From Bacteroidia bacterium (GTDB taxonomy: Bacteria > Bacteroidota > Bacteroidia > NS11-12g > UBA9320): a stretch of 64,000 bases of DNA. The notes below the pieces were generated by a model. It was not told the origin of the DNA. It was given only the letters and a program-made list of their open reading frames with translations, and did not search any database. The translations under genes and the position numbers were made by a program. The stretch lies in assembly GCA_028339355.1 (NCBI GenBank), contig JAOLBX010000003.1, positions 62,001-126,000 of the forward strand, in the 5' to 3' direction. Of the stretch, positions 46,496 to 54,923 are shown in pieces. How positions within the stretch are numbered: the stretch's first letter is position 1; each line of letters begins with the position of its first letter.

Positions 46496-46898
46496 ATGAA
46501 AAAACTCCTATTCACCTTAAGTCTTGGCATCTTTTTACTCGGCTGTGTAAAGAAAAACAAATCGTTCTCTCATCCAGCAAGTCATAGTAATATTCTTACT
46601 TTCGGTACAGAAAGCACTGCCAATATTGGCTCTTTCAATATCTATTTAAATGACAACTTAGTAGGTCAATTGAGTGCGGAATCTACAGAAAACGCAAACC
46701 AATTAGTTTCAATTCGAGGATATCACTCAACATCCTTATAACATAGCCTACGTGGTTGAACCGATGTTTCACGACTCAGCAAATGTTAGTACAAAAATGA
46801 CTCTCTCACTTTTCATAGATGATATAAAAGTAGCTGAGAGCAGTCAAAGTTTATTGAAATACGGACAAGCAGCAGAACTATTTTACTCCGGAAAATAA
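46496..46898 (+). pseudogene. Small lipoprotein gene broken by a +1 frameshift
   Basis: It begins MKKLLFTLSLGIFLLGC with a lipobox Cys17. The frame stops at 46741 right after VSIRGYHSTSL. Shifting one base at about 46730 restores a sensible continuation: HPYNIAYVVEPMF, then STKMTLSLFIDDIKVAES and QAAELFYSGK, ending at a TAA at 46896. The two halves together give ~133 residues. Family unknown. One inserted base (or two lost) explains the break. A -7-like TATCTTTA at 46483-46490 precedes it. Confidence 0.6.
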
Positions 46899-46899
46899 A

Positions 46900-46929
46900 A
46901 AAGCCCCTCTGCTAATGCAGAGAGACTTC
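46900..46929 (-). terminator. Terminator after sucD
   Basis: On the minus strand AAGTCTCTCTGC pairs with GCAGAGGGGCTT around ATTA. Six base pairs are perfect and the outer part uses G-T wobbles, followed by a run of six T. It lies 24 bases past the sucD stop and could also stop the facing lipoprotein remnant. Confidence 0.8.
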
Positions 46930-46952
46930 ATCTATTCTATTTTTTCAGATTA

Positions 46953-47822
46953 TTATTTTATAACCTCAGCCATTTTAGCTCCTATGCCAGCCGGCGAATC
47001 CACTACGTGTATTCCGCATTCTCTCATAATAGCTTTTTTAGCAGAAGCAGTATCATCATCACCACCTACAATAGCACCAGCGTGGCCCATTGTACGTCCT
47101 GCCGGAGCAGTTTCACCAGCGATGAAACCAACTACAGGCTTAGTTCCGTGTGCTTTGATGTATCTAGCTGCCTCAGCTTCCATTCCTCCACCTATCTCAC
47201 CTATCATCACTATACCATCTGTCTCATCATCATTCATTAGCAATTCTAAAGCCTCTTTCATCGATGTCCCTATAATTGGGTCTCCACCTATACCAATAGC
47301 TGTAGTACAACCCATACCAGCTTTCACTACTTGGTCTACTGCTTCATACGTTAACGTTCCAGATTTAGAAACTATACCTATTCTACCTTTTTTGAAAATA
47401 AAACCTGGCATGATACCAACCTTAGCCTCATCTGTAGTAATAATACCAGGACAATTAGGACCTATAAGTCTGCTGTCTCTATTGGCCAAGTATGATTTTA
47501 CCTTTACCATGTCTGCAACAGGAATACCCTCAGTGATACATACGATCACTTTGATACCTGCATCGGCAGCTTCCATTATGGCATCAGCAGCAAAAGCTGG
47601 TGGTACAAAAATGATACTTGTGTCTGCTCCTGCTTTGCTTACAGCCTCTGCTACAGTGTTATAAACTGGCTTTTCTAGGTGTGTTTGTCCACCTTTTCCA
47701 GGAGTTACACCACCTACTACTTGAGTACCGTACTCTATCATCTGACCAGCGTGAAATGTTCCCTCGCTTCCAGTAAATCCTTGTACTACTATCTTAGAAT
47801 CTTTGTTTACTAAAACTGACAT
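46953..47822 (-). CDS. sucD: Succinyl-CoA ligase subunit alpha
   Basis: A 289-residue alpha subunit of the TCA-cycle enzyme that makes ATP or GTP from succinyl-CoA. CoA binds near [18 protein letters not shown] at residues 15-32. The phosphorylated His is His247 in [31 protein letters not shown] is also typical. The beta subunit (sucC) is not in the window. A -7 element TACTTTTG (47837-47844, minus strand) lies 14 bases upstream and a terminator follows. Confidence 0.97.
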   Translation of the reverse strand: MSVLVNKDSKIVVQGFTGSEGTFHAGQMIEYGTQVVGGVTPGKGGQTHLEKPVYNTVAEAVSKAGADTSIIFVPPAFAADAIMEAADAGIKVIVCITEGIPVADMVKVKSYLANRDSRLIGPNCPGIITTDEAKVGIMPGFIFKKGRIGIVSKSGTLTYEAVDQVVKAGMGCTTAIGIGGDPIIGTSMKEALELLMNDDETDGIVMIGEIGGGMEAEAARYIKAHGTKPVVGFIAGETAPAGRTMGHAGAIVGGDDDTASAKKAIMRECGIHVVDSPAGIGAKMAEVIK

Positions 47823-47836
47823 AATTTTTCGAGTGG

Positions 47837-47844
47837 CAAAAGTA
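47837..47844 (-). promoter_or_regulatory. -7 promoter element TACTTTTG for sucD
   Basis: The minus-strand TACTTTTG ends 14 bases before the ATG at 47822. Confidence 0.5.
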
Positions 47845-47870
47845 CATGATTTGCCTTTATCTAAAAGGGG

Positions 47871-47977
47871 AAAGTACTATACCTCTTCACATTTTTTTAA
47901 GAACCCAAATACCATGCCTTTATCCCCTAAAATGTCACTTTTGTAGAAAATATAGTACTTTGTTTTGCATAGTACCT
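47871..47977. promoter_or_regulatory. Candidate PadR operator region with AGTAC repeats
   Basis: AAAGTACTATA at 47871-47881 is the exact reverse complement of TATAGTACTTT at 47951-47961. A third ATAGTAC follows at 47969, 17 bases on. The last two lie just before and across the padR -33 region (TTG 47965-47967). PadR proteins bind inverted repeats and usually repress their own promoter. The site assignment is inference. The first arm also lies near the sucD promoter on the other strand. Confidence 0.45.
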
Positions 47978-47996
47978 TCTTATAGATATATATTTG
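47965..47996 (+). promoter_or_regulatory. Promoter of padR-pspC: TTG-N21-TATATTTG
   Basis: TTG at 47965-47967 and TATATTTG at 47989-47996 are 21 bases apart. The ATG at 48006 lies 9 bases downstream. Confidence 0.65.
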
Positions 47997-48005
47997 CATT
48001 ACAAA

Positions 48006-48335
48006 ATGAAGATAGAGAACACACAATCACAAATGCGTAAAGGTGTTTTGGAGTACTGCATACTAACTCTAGCAAGTTCAGGAGAGGTATATGCTTCTGA
48101 CATTATAGCTCACCTTAAGGAGGCAAAACTAATTGTAGTAGAAGGAACATTGTATCCTCTACTTACAAGATTAAAAAATGCAGGCTTGCTCAAATATGAG
48201 TGGAAAGAGAGTGACCAAGGACCACCTCGAAAATATTATTCACTCACCGACGAAGGCACCAATTTCACTACCAAGCTAGCCGAAACCTGGTCCGAATTAA
48301 CCACTTCCGTATCACAAATAACCGAAAACAAATGA
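48006..48335 (+). CDS. PadR family transcriptional regulator
   Basis: A 109-residue winged-helix regulator, starting MKIENTQSQMRKGVLEYCIL. An in-frame start at 47994 lies inside the -7 element and is rejected. The DNA-binding part has ASDIIAHLKEAKLIVVEGTL and YPLLTRLKNAGLLKYEW, and the wing is GPPRKYYSLTDEG. It lacks a long C-terminal dimer domain (PadR-s2 type). The stop overlaps the PspC gene start by ATGA. Pairs of this kind respond to envelope stress in other bacteria; the signal here is unknown. Confidence 0.92.
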   Translation: MKIENTQSQMRKGVLEYCILTLASSGEVYASDIIAHLKEAKLIVVEGTLYPLLTRLKNAGLLKYEWKESDQGPPRKYYSLTDEGTNFTTKLAETWSELTTSVSQITENK

Positions 48336-49435
48336 ACAAAATAATCCAAATTAACCTATCAGGTCAAGCCGTATCTATAGACGAGAAGGCCTACGAAATA
48401 TTGAGCAAGTACCTAGGCTCTCTAGAAAATTGTTTCAGCAACACTGAAAGTGGAAACGAAATACTGGCAGACATAGAGGCTCGAATAACCGAACTATTCT
48501 TTACAAAAATGAAAAATGGAAATTCTTTCATAAATGATGGTGATGTAAACGAAGCCATAGAGCTTATGGGTAAACCAGAAGACTTGGGAATAGAAGAAGA
48601 ATTTGAACAATCGACCACTAGTCACGCATCATACTCTGCGAGAAACAAAAAATTATTCCGAGACCCTAATGACAAAGTACTAAGCGGTGTTTGTTCTGGT
48701 CTAGGAGCTTATTTCGGGATGGAAGCCAGTGTAGTACGTATCATCTTCCTACTACTTATTTTTGTAGCAGGTGTGCCTTTGCTAGCTTATCTCATCCTAT
48801 GGATAGCTATACCTGAAGCCAAAACCCCACAAGACAGATATCGAATGCACGGAGACGCAAACACTGTATCTGACATAGCTAACAACATCAGAAATGAAGC
48901 AAATAGTGTAGCATCTAATTTACGCGATGGAGCAAACCGAATTTCTGATGACTTAAAAAAAAACCCTAATTTAGATTCTACGATAAAGGGTCTAGCAAAT
49001 GGAGTAGAACGTGTGATAAGATTCTTTTCCAAAATATTTGGTGCTGGACTTCTTTCTCTTCTCGTAATGTTCGGAATAGGATTGTCTGTAGCATTATTAT
49101 CCAACGCTACTGGAGGACTAGACATCAATTGGAATGGGAGTCAAGTCGTGACTCCGTCATTACTCAAATCTCCTACATTTAATTGGATATTCAGCATTTC
49201 GCTTCTAAGTCTTTTGCTCATTCCTATCTGCACGTTGTGCTATGCCATTCTGCAATTCATTTTCAATATGACGGCCGTTATCAATTTTAAAGGTGTATTT
49301 ATAGCGTGGTTACTGAGCCTAGCAGTTTTTATCGGTATAGCTTTATATGCCGCTGGCAACTTCAACATAGAAGCATTCCAAGAATTTGGTGAACAGATTG
49401 AAAGAATGAGTCAAAGACAAATCAATAGGGTTTAG
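48332..49435 (+). CDS. PspC domain membrane protein
   Basis: A 367-residue inner-membrane protein. A soluble N-terminal part (residues 1-100, Asp/Glu-rich and helical) precedes a PspC domain at about 105-165: KLFRDPNDKVLSGVCSGLGA, then VVRIIFLLLIFVAGVPLLAYLI-like hydrophobic stretch and WIAIPEAKTP. Three more hydrophobic segments fill the C-terminal half. PspC proteins sense or counter membrane stress. It is coupled to padR by a 4-base overlap, a common Bacteroidota pair. Confidence 0.92.
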   Translation: MNKIIQINLSGQAVSIDEKAYEILSKYLGSLENCFSNTESGNEILADIEARITELFFTKMKNGNSFINDGDVNEAIELMGKPEDLGIEEEFEQSTTSHASYSARNKKLFRDPNDKVLSGVCSGLGAYFGMEASVVRIIFLLLIFVAGVPLLAYLILWIAIPEAKTPQDRYRMHGDANTVSDIANNIRNEANSVASNLRDGANRISDDLKKNPNLDSTIKGLANGVERVIRFFSKIFGAGLLSLLVMFGIGLSVALLSNATGGLDINWNGSQVVTPSLLKSPTFNWIFSISLLSLLLIPICTLCYAILQFIFNMTAVINFKGVFIAWLLSLAVFIGIALYAAGNFNIEAFQEFGEQIERMSQRQINRV

Positions 49436-49505
49436 CCTCTTCTAATACCTAATAATATTTCAAGATAAAGATGTTCTTTAGGAATATTTTTCCTTGTTTT
49501 GTTTT

Positions 49506-50174
49506 ATGCAAGACGGATTTTCTTCATACGCACACCTCGTTTCTCAGTATTCAGACGAAAACTTAATTGCTAAAAGCACTGGACTCAATACTCTTTTGCA
49601 AAATCGCAGGAGTATTAGAAATTTTTCTGACAAGTATATTCCTGCGGAAGTCATTGATAACCTTGTGCGTATAGCAGCATCTGCTCCCAGTGGTGCTCAT
49701 AAGCAGCCGTGGCACTTTTGTATAATCTCCTCTGAAGAATTAAAAGCCAAAGTACGTGATGCCGCTGAAACAGAGGAATATACCAACTACCATGGACGGA
49801 TGAGTAAAGAATGGCTAGAGGATCTCAAAAAATTTGGAACCGACTGGCATAAAGCGTTTTTAACTACAGCACCTTACCTCGTCGTAGTATTTAAGAAATC
49901 CTATGACTTGGAGAAGGACGGAGGGAAAGCAAAAAATTATTATGTAAACGAAAGTGTAGGTATAGCTTGTGGATTTTTGCTATCAGCTATACATCAGCTA
50001 GGACTAGTGAGTTTAACACATACACCTAGTCCGATGAACTTCTTATCTGAACTTCTCAATAGGCCGAATAATGAAAAAGCCTACTTACTTATTCCAATTG
50101 GCTATCCATCAGATGAAGCCAGTGTGCCGGACATAGTCCGTAAGCCTTTGAGCGAGATATCTACCAAATATTAA
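49506..50174 (+). CDS. Nitroreductase-fold flavoprotein, iodotyrosine-deiodinase-like
   Basis: A 222-residue FMN enzyme. The start RRSIRNFSDKYIP and SAPSGAHKQPWHF give the flavin site. The stretch EEYTNYHGRMSKEW followed by TDWHKAFLTTAP lines up closely, from memory, with animal iodotyrosine deiodinase. It includes the Glu, Tyr and Lys that hold the halotyrosine zwitterion (here Glu91, Tyr95, Lys116, spaced +4 and +21). The C terminus GYPSDEASVPDIVRKPL also matches. Reductive dehalogenation of halotyrosine is a fair prediction, not proof. An in-frame TTG at 49494 is less likely as start. Confidence 0.82.
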   Translation: MQDGFSSYAHLVSQYSDENLIAKSTGLNTLLQNRRSIRNFSDKYIPAEVIDNLVRIAASAPSGAHKQPWHFCIISSEELKAKVRDAAETEEYTNYHGRMSKEWLEDLKKFGTDWHKAFLTTAPYLVVVFKKSYDLEKDGGKAKNYYVNESVGIACGFLLSAIHQLGLVSLTHTPSPMNFLSELLNRPNNEKAYLLIPIGYPSDEASVPDIVRKPLSEISTKY

Positions 50175-50200
50175 AACTATCATTAATATTGCGGTGGACA

Positions 50201-50707
50201 ATGGCCAAGATAGAAGTTAACAATAGCATATTTGAAATCACTAGAGAAGACTCCAATTTAGTCTTAGATGGCGATATTCAGAATTATGATCTAATTTCTT
50301 TGCCTGACGGCAAATTTCATTTGGTGATGAATCAAACATCATATACTATTGAGGTTTTAGACAAAACTACCTCTACAGGCAAACTTTCTTTATCAATAAA
50401 TGGCCGTACTCTAGACACTACTCTAAACAATAAGCTTGCAGAGTTACTTAAATCTATGGGTATGGAAACTGGCAAGAAAAAACTAAAAGATTTAAAAGCT
50501 CCAATGCCTGGGCTAGTTCTAGATGTTTTGGTGTCTGCTGGCGATACGGTAACTGAAGGTCAAGAGCTACTGATACTAGAAGCAATGAAAATGGAAAATG
50601 TCATTAAGTCTCCTCAAGAAGGAATAATAGACTCCATTTTGATAGAGAAACTAGACAAGGTTGAAAAAAACCAAGTATTGGTTTCTTTCCATTACATCCA
50701 AAAATAA
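50201..50707 (+). CDS. Biotin carboxyl carrier-type protein
   Basis: A 168-residue biotin/lipoyl-domain protein, starting MAKIEVNNSIFEI. The C-terminal domain carries LKAPMPGLVLDVLVSAGD and the biotin site EAMKMEN with Lys130. The N-terminal half resembles the carrier subunit of acyl-CoA carboxylases (acetyl- or propionyl-CoA) in Bacteroidota. The partner carboxylase genes are not in the window. An in-frame TTG at 50189 would add four residues. Confidence 0.9.
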   Translation: MAKIEVNNSIFEITREDSNLVLDGDIQNYDLISLPDGKFHLVMNQTSYTIEVLDKTTSTGKLSLSINGRTLDTTLNNKLAELLKSMGMETGKKKLKDLKAPMPGLVLDVLVSAGDTVTEGQELLILEAMKMENVIKSPQEGIIDSILIEKLDKVEKNQVLVSFHYIQK

Positions 50708-50780
50708 ACACGAGCATATTAATCTTTGTAATTTATCATGTGACCAAACGCATGACTTTCGTCTTATAATCAAAACAACA

Positions 50781-51818
50781 ATGAATAAACAATTATTTTT
50801 ATTAGTCCTAATCGCATTTAGCATTTCTGCTATTGCACAAAACAACACATTAGAAACTAAAACTAAAGAACTTGCAACTGCAAAAGCATCAATGGAAGCA
50901 GCAAAAGCTAAGGTAGACGCTCTATCCGCTGACGTAGCTTCTCTCACGCCACCAATCATTTGGAAAAAAGGAGGATTTGGAGCTCTAAACTTTAACTCTT
51001 TAGGCCTTACAAACTGGGCTGCGGGGGGTGTAGAGTCAAACTCTATAACTGCACTGAGAAACATCTTTAGAAACTACAAAAAAGACAAAGTGAGCTGGGT
51101 AAATAACCTAGACCTCGCATATGGTTTGATACAAAATGCTGGACAAGGTATTCGTAAAAACGAAGATAAAATTGATCTATTTTCTAAAGTAGGTTACCAA
51201 GCTAGCAAGAAACTAAATTATGCTGCACTTGCTAATCTTAAGACACAATTTGCCGAAGGTTTTGATTTTACAGAAGATGTACCAGATGAAGACCGTGATG
51301 CTATTTCAAACATATTTGCTCCTGCTACAGTATTAGCTTCGCTTGGTTTGGATTATAACTTTACAGATTACTTCTCTATATACCTATCTCCTGCTACAGG
51401 TAAATTTACAATAGTGGCTAATGATAGTATTGCTGGACAAGACATATACATACCGTCTTCCGTAGATGAAAACGGCAAACGTTATTACGAAAACAACTTT
51501 CGTTCTGAGTTTGGAGCATTGTTTAATGCCCGTTTCAAAAAAGACCTTACCGAAAGAATCAACTTAGCCTCTACTTTAAACTTATTTAACAATTTCACAG
51601 ACGTAAATACTGACAACAGAAAAAACGTTGATGTTAACTGGGAAACAATGGTTAATATGAAAGTGACAGACTACATAGGCATTAGCTTGTACACCAATTT
51701 AATACATGATGACGATATCGATATCCAATTGCATGATGACGCTGGGAACCCAACTTATTCAGCTGCTCGTACGCAGTTCAAAAGATTATTGGGTGTAGGT
51801 TTCTCTTACAAATTTTAA
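50781..51818 (+). CDS. DUF3078 domain outer-membrane protein
   Basis: A 345-residue exported protein from the ATG at 50781 (MNKQLFLLVLIAFSISAIAQ is the signal peptide). An Ala/Lys-rich heptad region (about residues 22-53) suggests a short coiled coil. The DUF3078 barrel follows: KKGGFGALNFNSLGLTNWAA and GGVESNSITALRN, later YFSIYLSPATGKFTIV, with a C-terminal Phe as in outer-membrane barrels. The function is unknown. A strong terminator follows. Confidence 0.9.
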   Translation: MNKQLFLLVLIAFSISAIAQNNTLETKTKELATAKASMEAAKAKVDALSADVASLTPPIIWKKGGFGALNFNSLGLTNWAAGGVESNSITALRNIFRNYKKDKVSWVNNLDLAYGLIQNAGQGIRKNEDKIDLFSKVGYQASKKLNYAALANLKTQFAEGFDFTEDVPDEDRDAISNIFAPATVLASLGLDYNFTDYFSIYLSPATGKFTIVANDSIAGQDIYIPSSVDENGKRYYENNFRSEFGALFNARFKKDLTERINLASTLNLFNNFTDVNTDNRKNVDVNWETMVNMKVTDYIGISLYTNLIHDDDIDIQLHDDAGNPTYSAARTQFKRLLGVGFSYKF

Positions 51819-51842
51819 TAATCCTAAAAACTTACAATTCTG

Positions 51843-51878
51843 AAAACCTTTGATGCTCCGGCATCAAAGGTTTTTTTT
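51843..51878 (+). terminator. Rho-independent terminator after the DUF3078 gene
   Basis: A perfect 14-bp stem: AAAACCTTTGATGC pairs with GCATCAAAGGTTTT around the tetraloop TCCG, followed by more T (eight T in total). It separates the DUF3078 gene from the metal locus that begins at 51967. Confidence 0.92.
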
Positions 51879-51954
51879 GTCTGTTTACGGTAAACTAAAA
51901 GGAAAACACAAGTAATATATATATGTATATATAAGTGTTTTTGAGGAACTCCCC

Positions 51955-51962
51955 TACATTTG
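51955..51962 (+). promoter_or_regulatory. -7 promoter element TACATTTG, first promoter of the metal locus
   Basis: TACATTTG ends 4 bases before the ATG at 51967, so the message is probably leaderless. Confidence 0.55.
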
Positions 51963-51966
51963 TTCA

Positions 51967-53079
51967 ATGAAATGCAGATACGTACTTACACTCGCAGTAG
52001 TCCTTTCTTTGTTCTCTTGCAAAAATGATAAAGACGAAGACAAACCTGAACCGAGTGCTGAATCTTCAATACCTGCTTTTTATAAGGACGCGAATAACAA
52101 TCAACCAACCTTTACGCTAATAGTCAACCAAGCAAATGAAGTTGTAGAACCACATGATTTAGACTTTCACCCTTTTCGTGAGAATGAACTTTGGATAATC
52201 AATAAAGGAACTGACAGATCCGGAGGAAGCACCGTCACCGTGTTCAACACAGGGCTAGAAAACCAAACCTCAGAATGGAGAGAAGACGATAATGCCTGGC
52301 ATTTTATGGCTTTACCATCAGCTATTTCGTTTAGCAAAGACAATGGTAATTTTGGTACATCAGCAAACATCTTGGACGCAAACAGAAGCGGCGGAACATT
52401 TACCGGACCATCCTTGTGGTCGAGTGACTTGAATGTGTATGCCAAAGATCCTGGACCAGGCCTGAACGGTAGTCATTTGGACATGTTGCATGGCAGTCCC
52501 TATTGTATGGGTATAGAATCTGATGGTGACAACGCTTTCTGGGTTTTTGACAGCTACAATGAACATATTGTATGGTACGATTTCGCTGCAGATCACGGAC
52601 CTGGTCATGATGACCATTCCGACGGTATAGTTTATCGCTATCCTGAGATGAAAGTTACTCGTGAACCTGATGTTCCTTCTCATATGGTCAAGGACATTCC
52701 AACAGGAATACTATTTGTAGCCGACCCTGCTAGCAACAGAATACTTTGGATGAATACCCTCTCGGGCAGAATAGACCGATCTCTTCCCCTAGTGAATGAA
52801 CTGCTAGAAAGTCACCAACAGATGAAAAATTTGGAGTGGGGAATATTCACGGATCAAAACGTAGTCAACCCGTGTGGTATAGAAGTAATTGGGGACATTC
52901 TATACGTCTCAGACAATAGTACCGGAGAAATAATAGCATATCAAAAGGAGACTAAAGTAGAATTGGGCAGAATAAACACCGGAGCCAAGAGCATAATGGG
53001 GATAAAGGCAGACAAAAATGGTCAGCTATATTACGTAGATGCAGGACTCAACAATGTGATCAGAATTGATCAAAACTAA
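51967..53079 (+). CDS. Lipoprotein beta-propeller (NHL-like) with His-rich loop
   Basis: A 370-residue lipoprotein (lipobox LFSC, Cys18), followed by a charged KNDKDEDKPEP stretch. The body shows NHL/propeller blades such as EPHDLDFHPFRENELWIINK, PTGILFVADPASNRILWM and CGIEVIGDILYVSDNSTG. A His/Asp-rich loop, DHGPGHDDHSDG at residues 209-220, could bind a metal such as copper. It stands just upstream of the MbnP/di-heme genes on the same strand, which suggests but does not prove a shared role. Confidence 0.75.
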   Translation: MKCRYVLTLAVVLSLFSCKNDKDEDKPEPSAESSIPAFYKDANNNQPTFTLIVNQANEVVEPHDLDFHPFRENELWIINKGTDRSGGSTVTVFNTGLENQTSEWREDDNAWHFMALPSAISFSKDNGNFGTSANILDANRSGGTFTGPSLWSSDLNVYAKDPGPGLNGSHLDMLHGSPYCMGIESDGDNAFWVFDSYNEHIVWYDFAADHGPGHDDHSDGIVYRYPEMKVTREPDVPSHMVKDIPTGILFVADPASNRILWMNTLSGRIDRSLPLVNELLESHQQMKNLEWGIFTDQNVVNPCGIEVIGDILYVSDNSTGEIIAYQKETKVELGRINTGAKSIMGIKADKNGQLYYVDAGLNNVIRIDQN

Positions 53080-53178
53080 AAATTAGGTATTTGGACAACA
53101 AGCATTATAGTCATTACGCTATTTTCTTCACATGAGAATAAAGAACACTGTTACAAATTACTATAAGAAATAAATTCC

Positions 53179-53186
53179 TACCTTTG
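53179..53186 (+). promoter_or_regulatory. -7 promoter element TACCTTTG before the first HYC_CC_PP gene
   Basis: TACCTTTG ends 4 bases before the GTG at 53191 and supports GTG as the start. Confidence 0.55.
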
Positions 53187-53190
53187 AAAA

Positions 53191-53619
53191 GTGAGTGTTA
53201 AGTCTAAAATAAGTAAATCAATAGCACTACTGCTCAGTGCCATCGTACTTATTGGTGCCTTTGGTGTATCTGCAGATTTTCACATTTGCCAAGACCAAGT
53301 AAAAAGTATTGGAATTTTTGCTAGTGCAGATATCTGTGAATCAATGACTAACGATAAAGTTTGCGAATCACCAAAAGAACAATCTAGCTACACTAAAAAG
53401 AAGTGCTGTTCTAATGTTAGCATTTTCGAACATGGAACCTTTGAATCAAATAATCTTGCCGAACTACAATTGCATAATGTGCAATTTGATTCAAAACAAT
53501 CAATTAGTCTACAAATATACAAAGCGAGCAATCTTGAAGAGCAATATAAGCACTATAGGCCTCCAGAAAGGCAATTTGCTGCCCCTATTATTATTCTTCA
53601 TCAGTCATTTCTGATTTAA
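53191..53619 (+). CDS. HYC_CC_PP family protein
   Basis: A 142-residue exported protein, starting with GTG. A hydrophobic segment (residues 10-28) precedes the family landmarks: His31-x-Cys33 (FHICQDQ), Cys72-Cys73 (KKKCCSN) and RPPE near residue 124; Cys49 and Cys58 are additional. These His/Cys positions suggest metal binding in the periplasm or membrane surface; no activity is known for the family. A second member lies at 57049, each preceding a set of MbnP or receptor genes. Confidence 0.8.
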   Translation: MSVKSKISKSIALLLSAIVLIGAFGVSADFHICQDQVKSIGIFASADICESMTNDKVCESPKEQSSYTKKKCCSNVSIFEHGTFESNNLAELQLHNVQFDSKQSISLQIYKASNLEEQYKHYRPPERQFAAPIIILHQSFLI

Positions 53620-53707
53620 AACATTTATATTTTTCTTTACTTGTGCTTATATGCACATCTTTTTTTGGGTATTTACGTGCCTAAAATTGTCAATTAAAAA
53701 ATATTTA

Positions 53708-53932
53708 ATGAAATCAACACTTTTAAAATTATCATTTTTACTAATATTAGTAGGTGCAATGACCGCCTGTACAACCAATATAAAATCAGACGCTAAATCT
53801 GAACATGAACAAAATAGTAAAGAATATACTTCTAAATATATCTGTCCAATGCACTGTGAGGGTAGCGGAAGCGACACCGCTGGAATATGCCCAGTGTGTA
53901 GCATGGATTACGTAAAAAACACAACTAAATAA
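53708..53932 (+). CDS. Heavy-metal-binding-domain lipoprotein
   Basis: A 74-residue lipoprotein (lipobox MTAC, Cys21). The C-terminal domain has CPMHC at 46-50 and CPVCSMDY at 61-68, the layout of the small heavy-metal-binding domain also found at the start of many copper-exporting ATPases and in efflux proteins. It probably holds copper or a similar ion at the membrane surface. I chose the ATG at 53708, because the frame before it (from 53651) would put a second, unrelated hydrophobic stretch ahead of the lipobox. It lies 19 bases before the first MbnP gene. Confidence 0.85.
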   Translation: MKSTLLKLSFLLILVGAMTACTTNIKSDAKSEHEQNSKEYTSKYICPMHCEGSGSDTAGICPVCSMDYVKNTTK

Positions 53933-53950
53933 ACAATAAATAATTATCAA

Positions 53951-54910
53951 ATGAAAAAAATATTTACAATCAGTTTCGTGCTATTTTTAGCACTTTCAGT
54001 GAATGCACAAAAAAACGTAAGATTCACAGTCAATCATTTCTTAGGTGCTAACGCATTTGCTTTTAATAGTGAAGCTTTGAATGATATGTCGGAGACATTT
54101 ACACTAAACAGAATGGAGTACTACATATCCAATATTATCCTGGTGCATGATGGCGGTATGGAAACTCCAGCAAGTGATATCTACATACTGGCAAAGGGTG
54201 ACAAAACAGATACCACTACTCTAGGAAGTTTTAATGTAACAACTATAGAAGGAATAAAATTTGCCGTAGGTGTTGACGCTGGGGTAAATAATGCAGACCC
54301 TTCGTCTTGGGCGTCAATACACCCACTTGCTCCAAAAGACCCTTCCATGCACTGGGGTTGGTCAGCAGGATACAGATTTGTGGCACTTGAAGGCAAGGCT
54401 GGAACTGGCCTTTCTACTGAATTTCAGATTCATGCATTGGGTAACAAAAACTATTTCAAGCAAAGCATTCCTACTGATGCAAGCATTGTAGGTGACGACC
54501 TTGTCATAGCAATCAATGCTGATTATTCTATGGCATTATCTAGCTTTACATTATCTAGTGGACTAATAGAGCATGGCGAAGACAACGAGGCCGCAGAGTG
54601 CTTGAGAAATTTTCAGACTAAAGTGTTCACTTCACTTACTGGTGCAAAAAGCATCGCTTCTTCTGTAGACTTAGAAATAGAAAATGGTTTCACAATAAGT
54701 CCTGTACCAAGTAATGGAACTGTATCTGTAACAATAGACGACAGTAGATTCTCAAATGGATATATGCTACTAACTGACATTACTGGCCGCGTAATCATGA
54801 GACAAAATGCAGCTGGTACTAATAGCTTTAGTATAGAAGAGAAAGGCATGTATTTTTTATCTCTTTATGGAGACGCAGTAAAAAGCACTAAGAAAATAAT
54901 CATCCAATAA
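53951..54910 (+). CDS. MbnP family protein with T9SS type A sorting domain
   Basis: A 319-residue exported protein. Residues 1-19 are a signal peptide and ~20-230 an MbnP-type domain: RFTVNHFLGA (His29), NRMEYYISNIIL, IHPLAPKD (His124), MHWGWSAGYRF (Trp135 and Trp137), QIHALGNK (His161). The final ~70 residues (ISPVPSNGTVSVTI to KKIIIQ) are a T9SS type A sorting domain, so it is probably shown on the cell surface. In methanotrophs MbnP binds copper through His residues and a kynurenine made from Trp by a di-heme enzyme. The di-heme gene follows 13 bases later. Confidence 0.85.
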   Translation: MKKIFTISFVLFLALSVNAQKNVRFTVNHFLGANAFAFNSEALNDMSETFTLNRMEYYISNIILVHDGGMETPASDIYILAKGDKTDTTTLGSFNVTTIEGIKFAVGVDAGVNNADPSSWASIHPLAPKDPSMHWGWSAGYRFVALEGKAGTGLSTEFQIHALGNKNYFKQSIPTDASIVGDDLVIAINADYSMALSSFTLSSGLIEHGEDNEAAECLRNFQTKVFTSLTGAKSIASSVDLEIENGFTISPVPSNGTVSVTIDDSRFSNGYMLLTDITGRVIMRQNAAGTNSFSIEEKGMYFLSLYGDAVKSTKKIIIQ

Positions 54911-54923
54911 TCCCAGAACTTTA

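Noticed and set aside
46915-47664. 249-codon plus-strand frame opposite sucD
   Set aside because: It is the antisense of sucD, rich in Pro, Ser and Ile, and contains the sucD terminator at its start.
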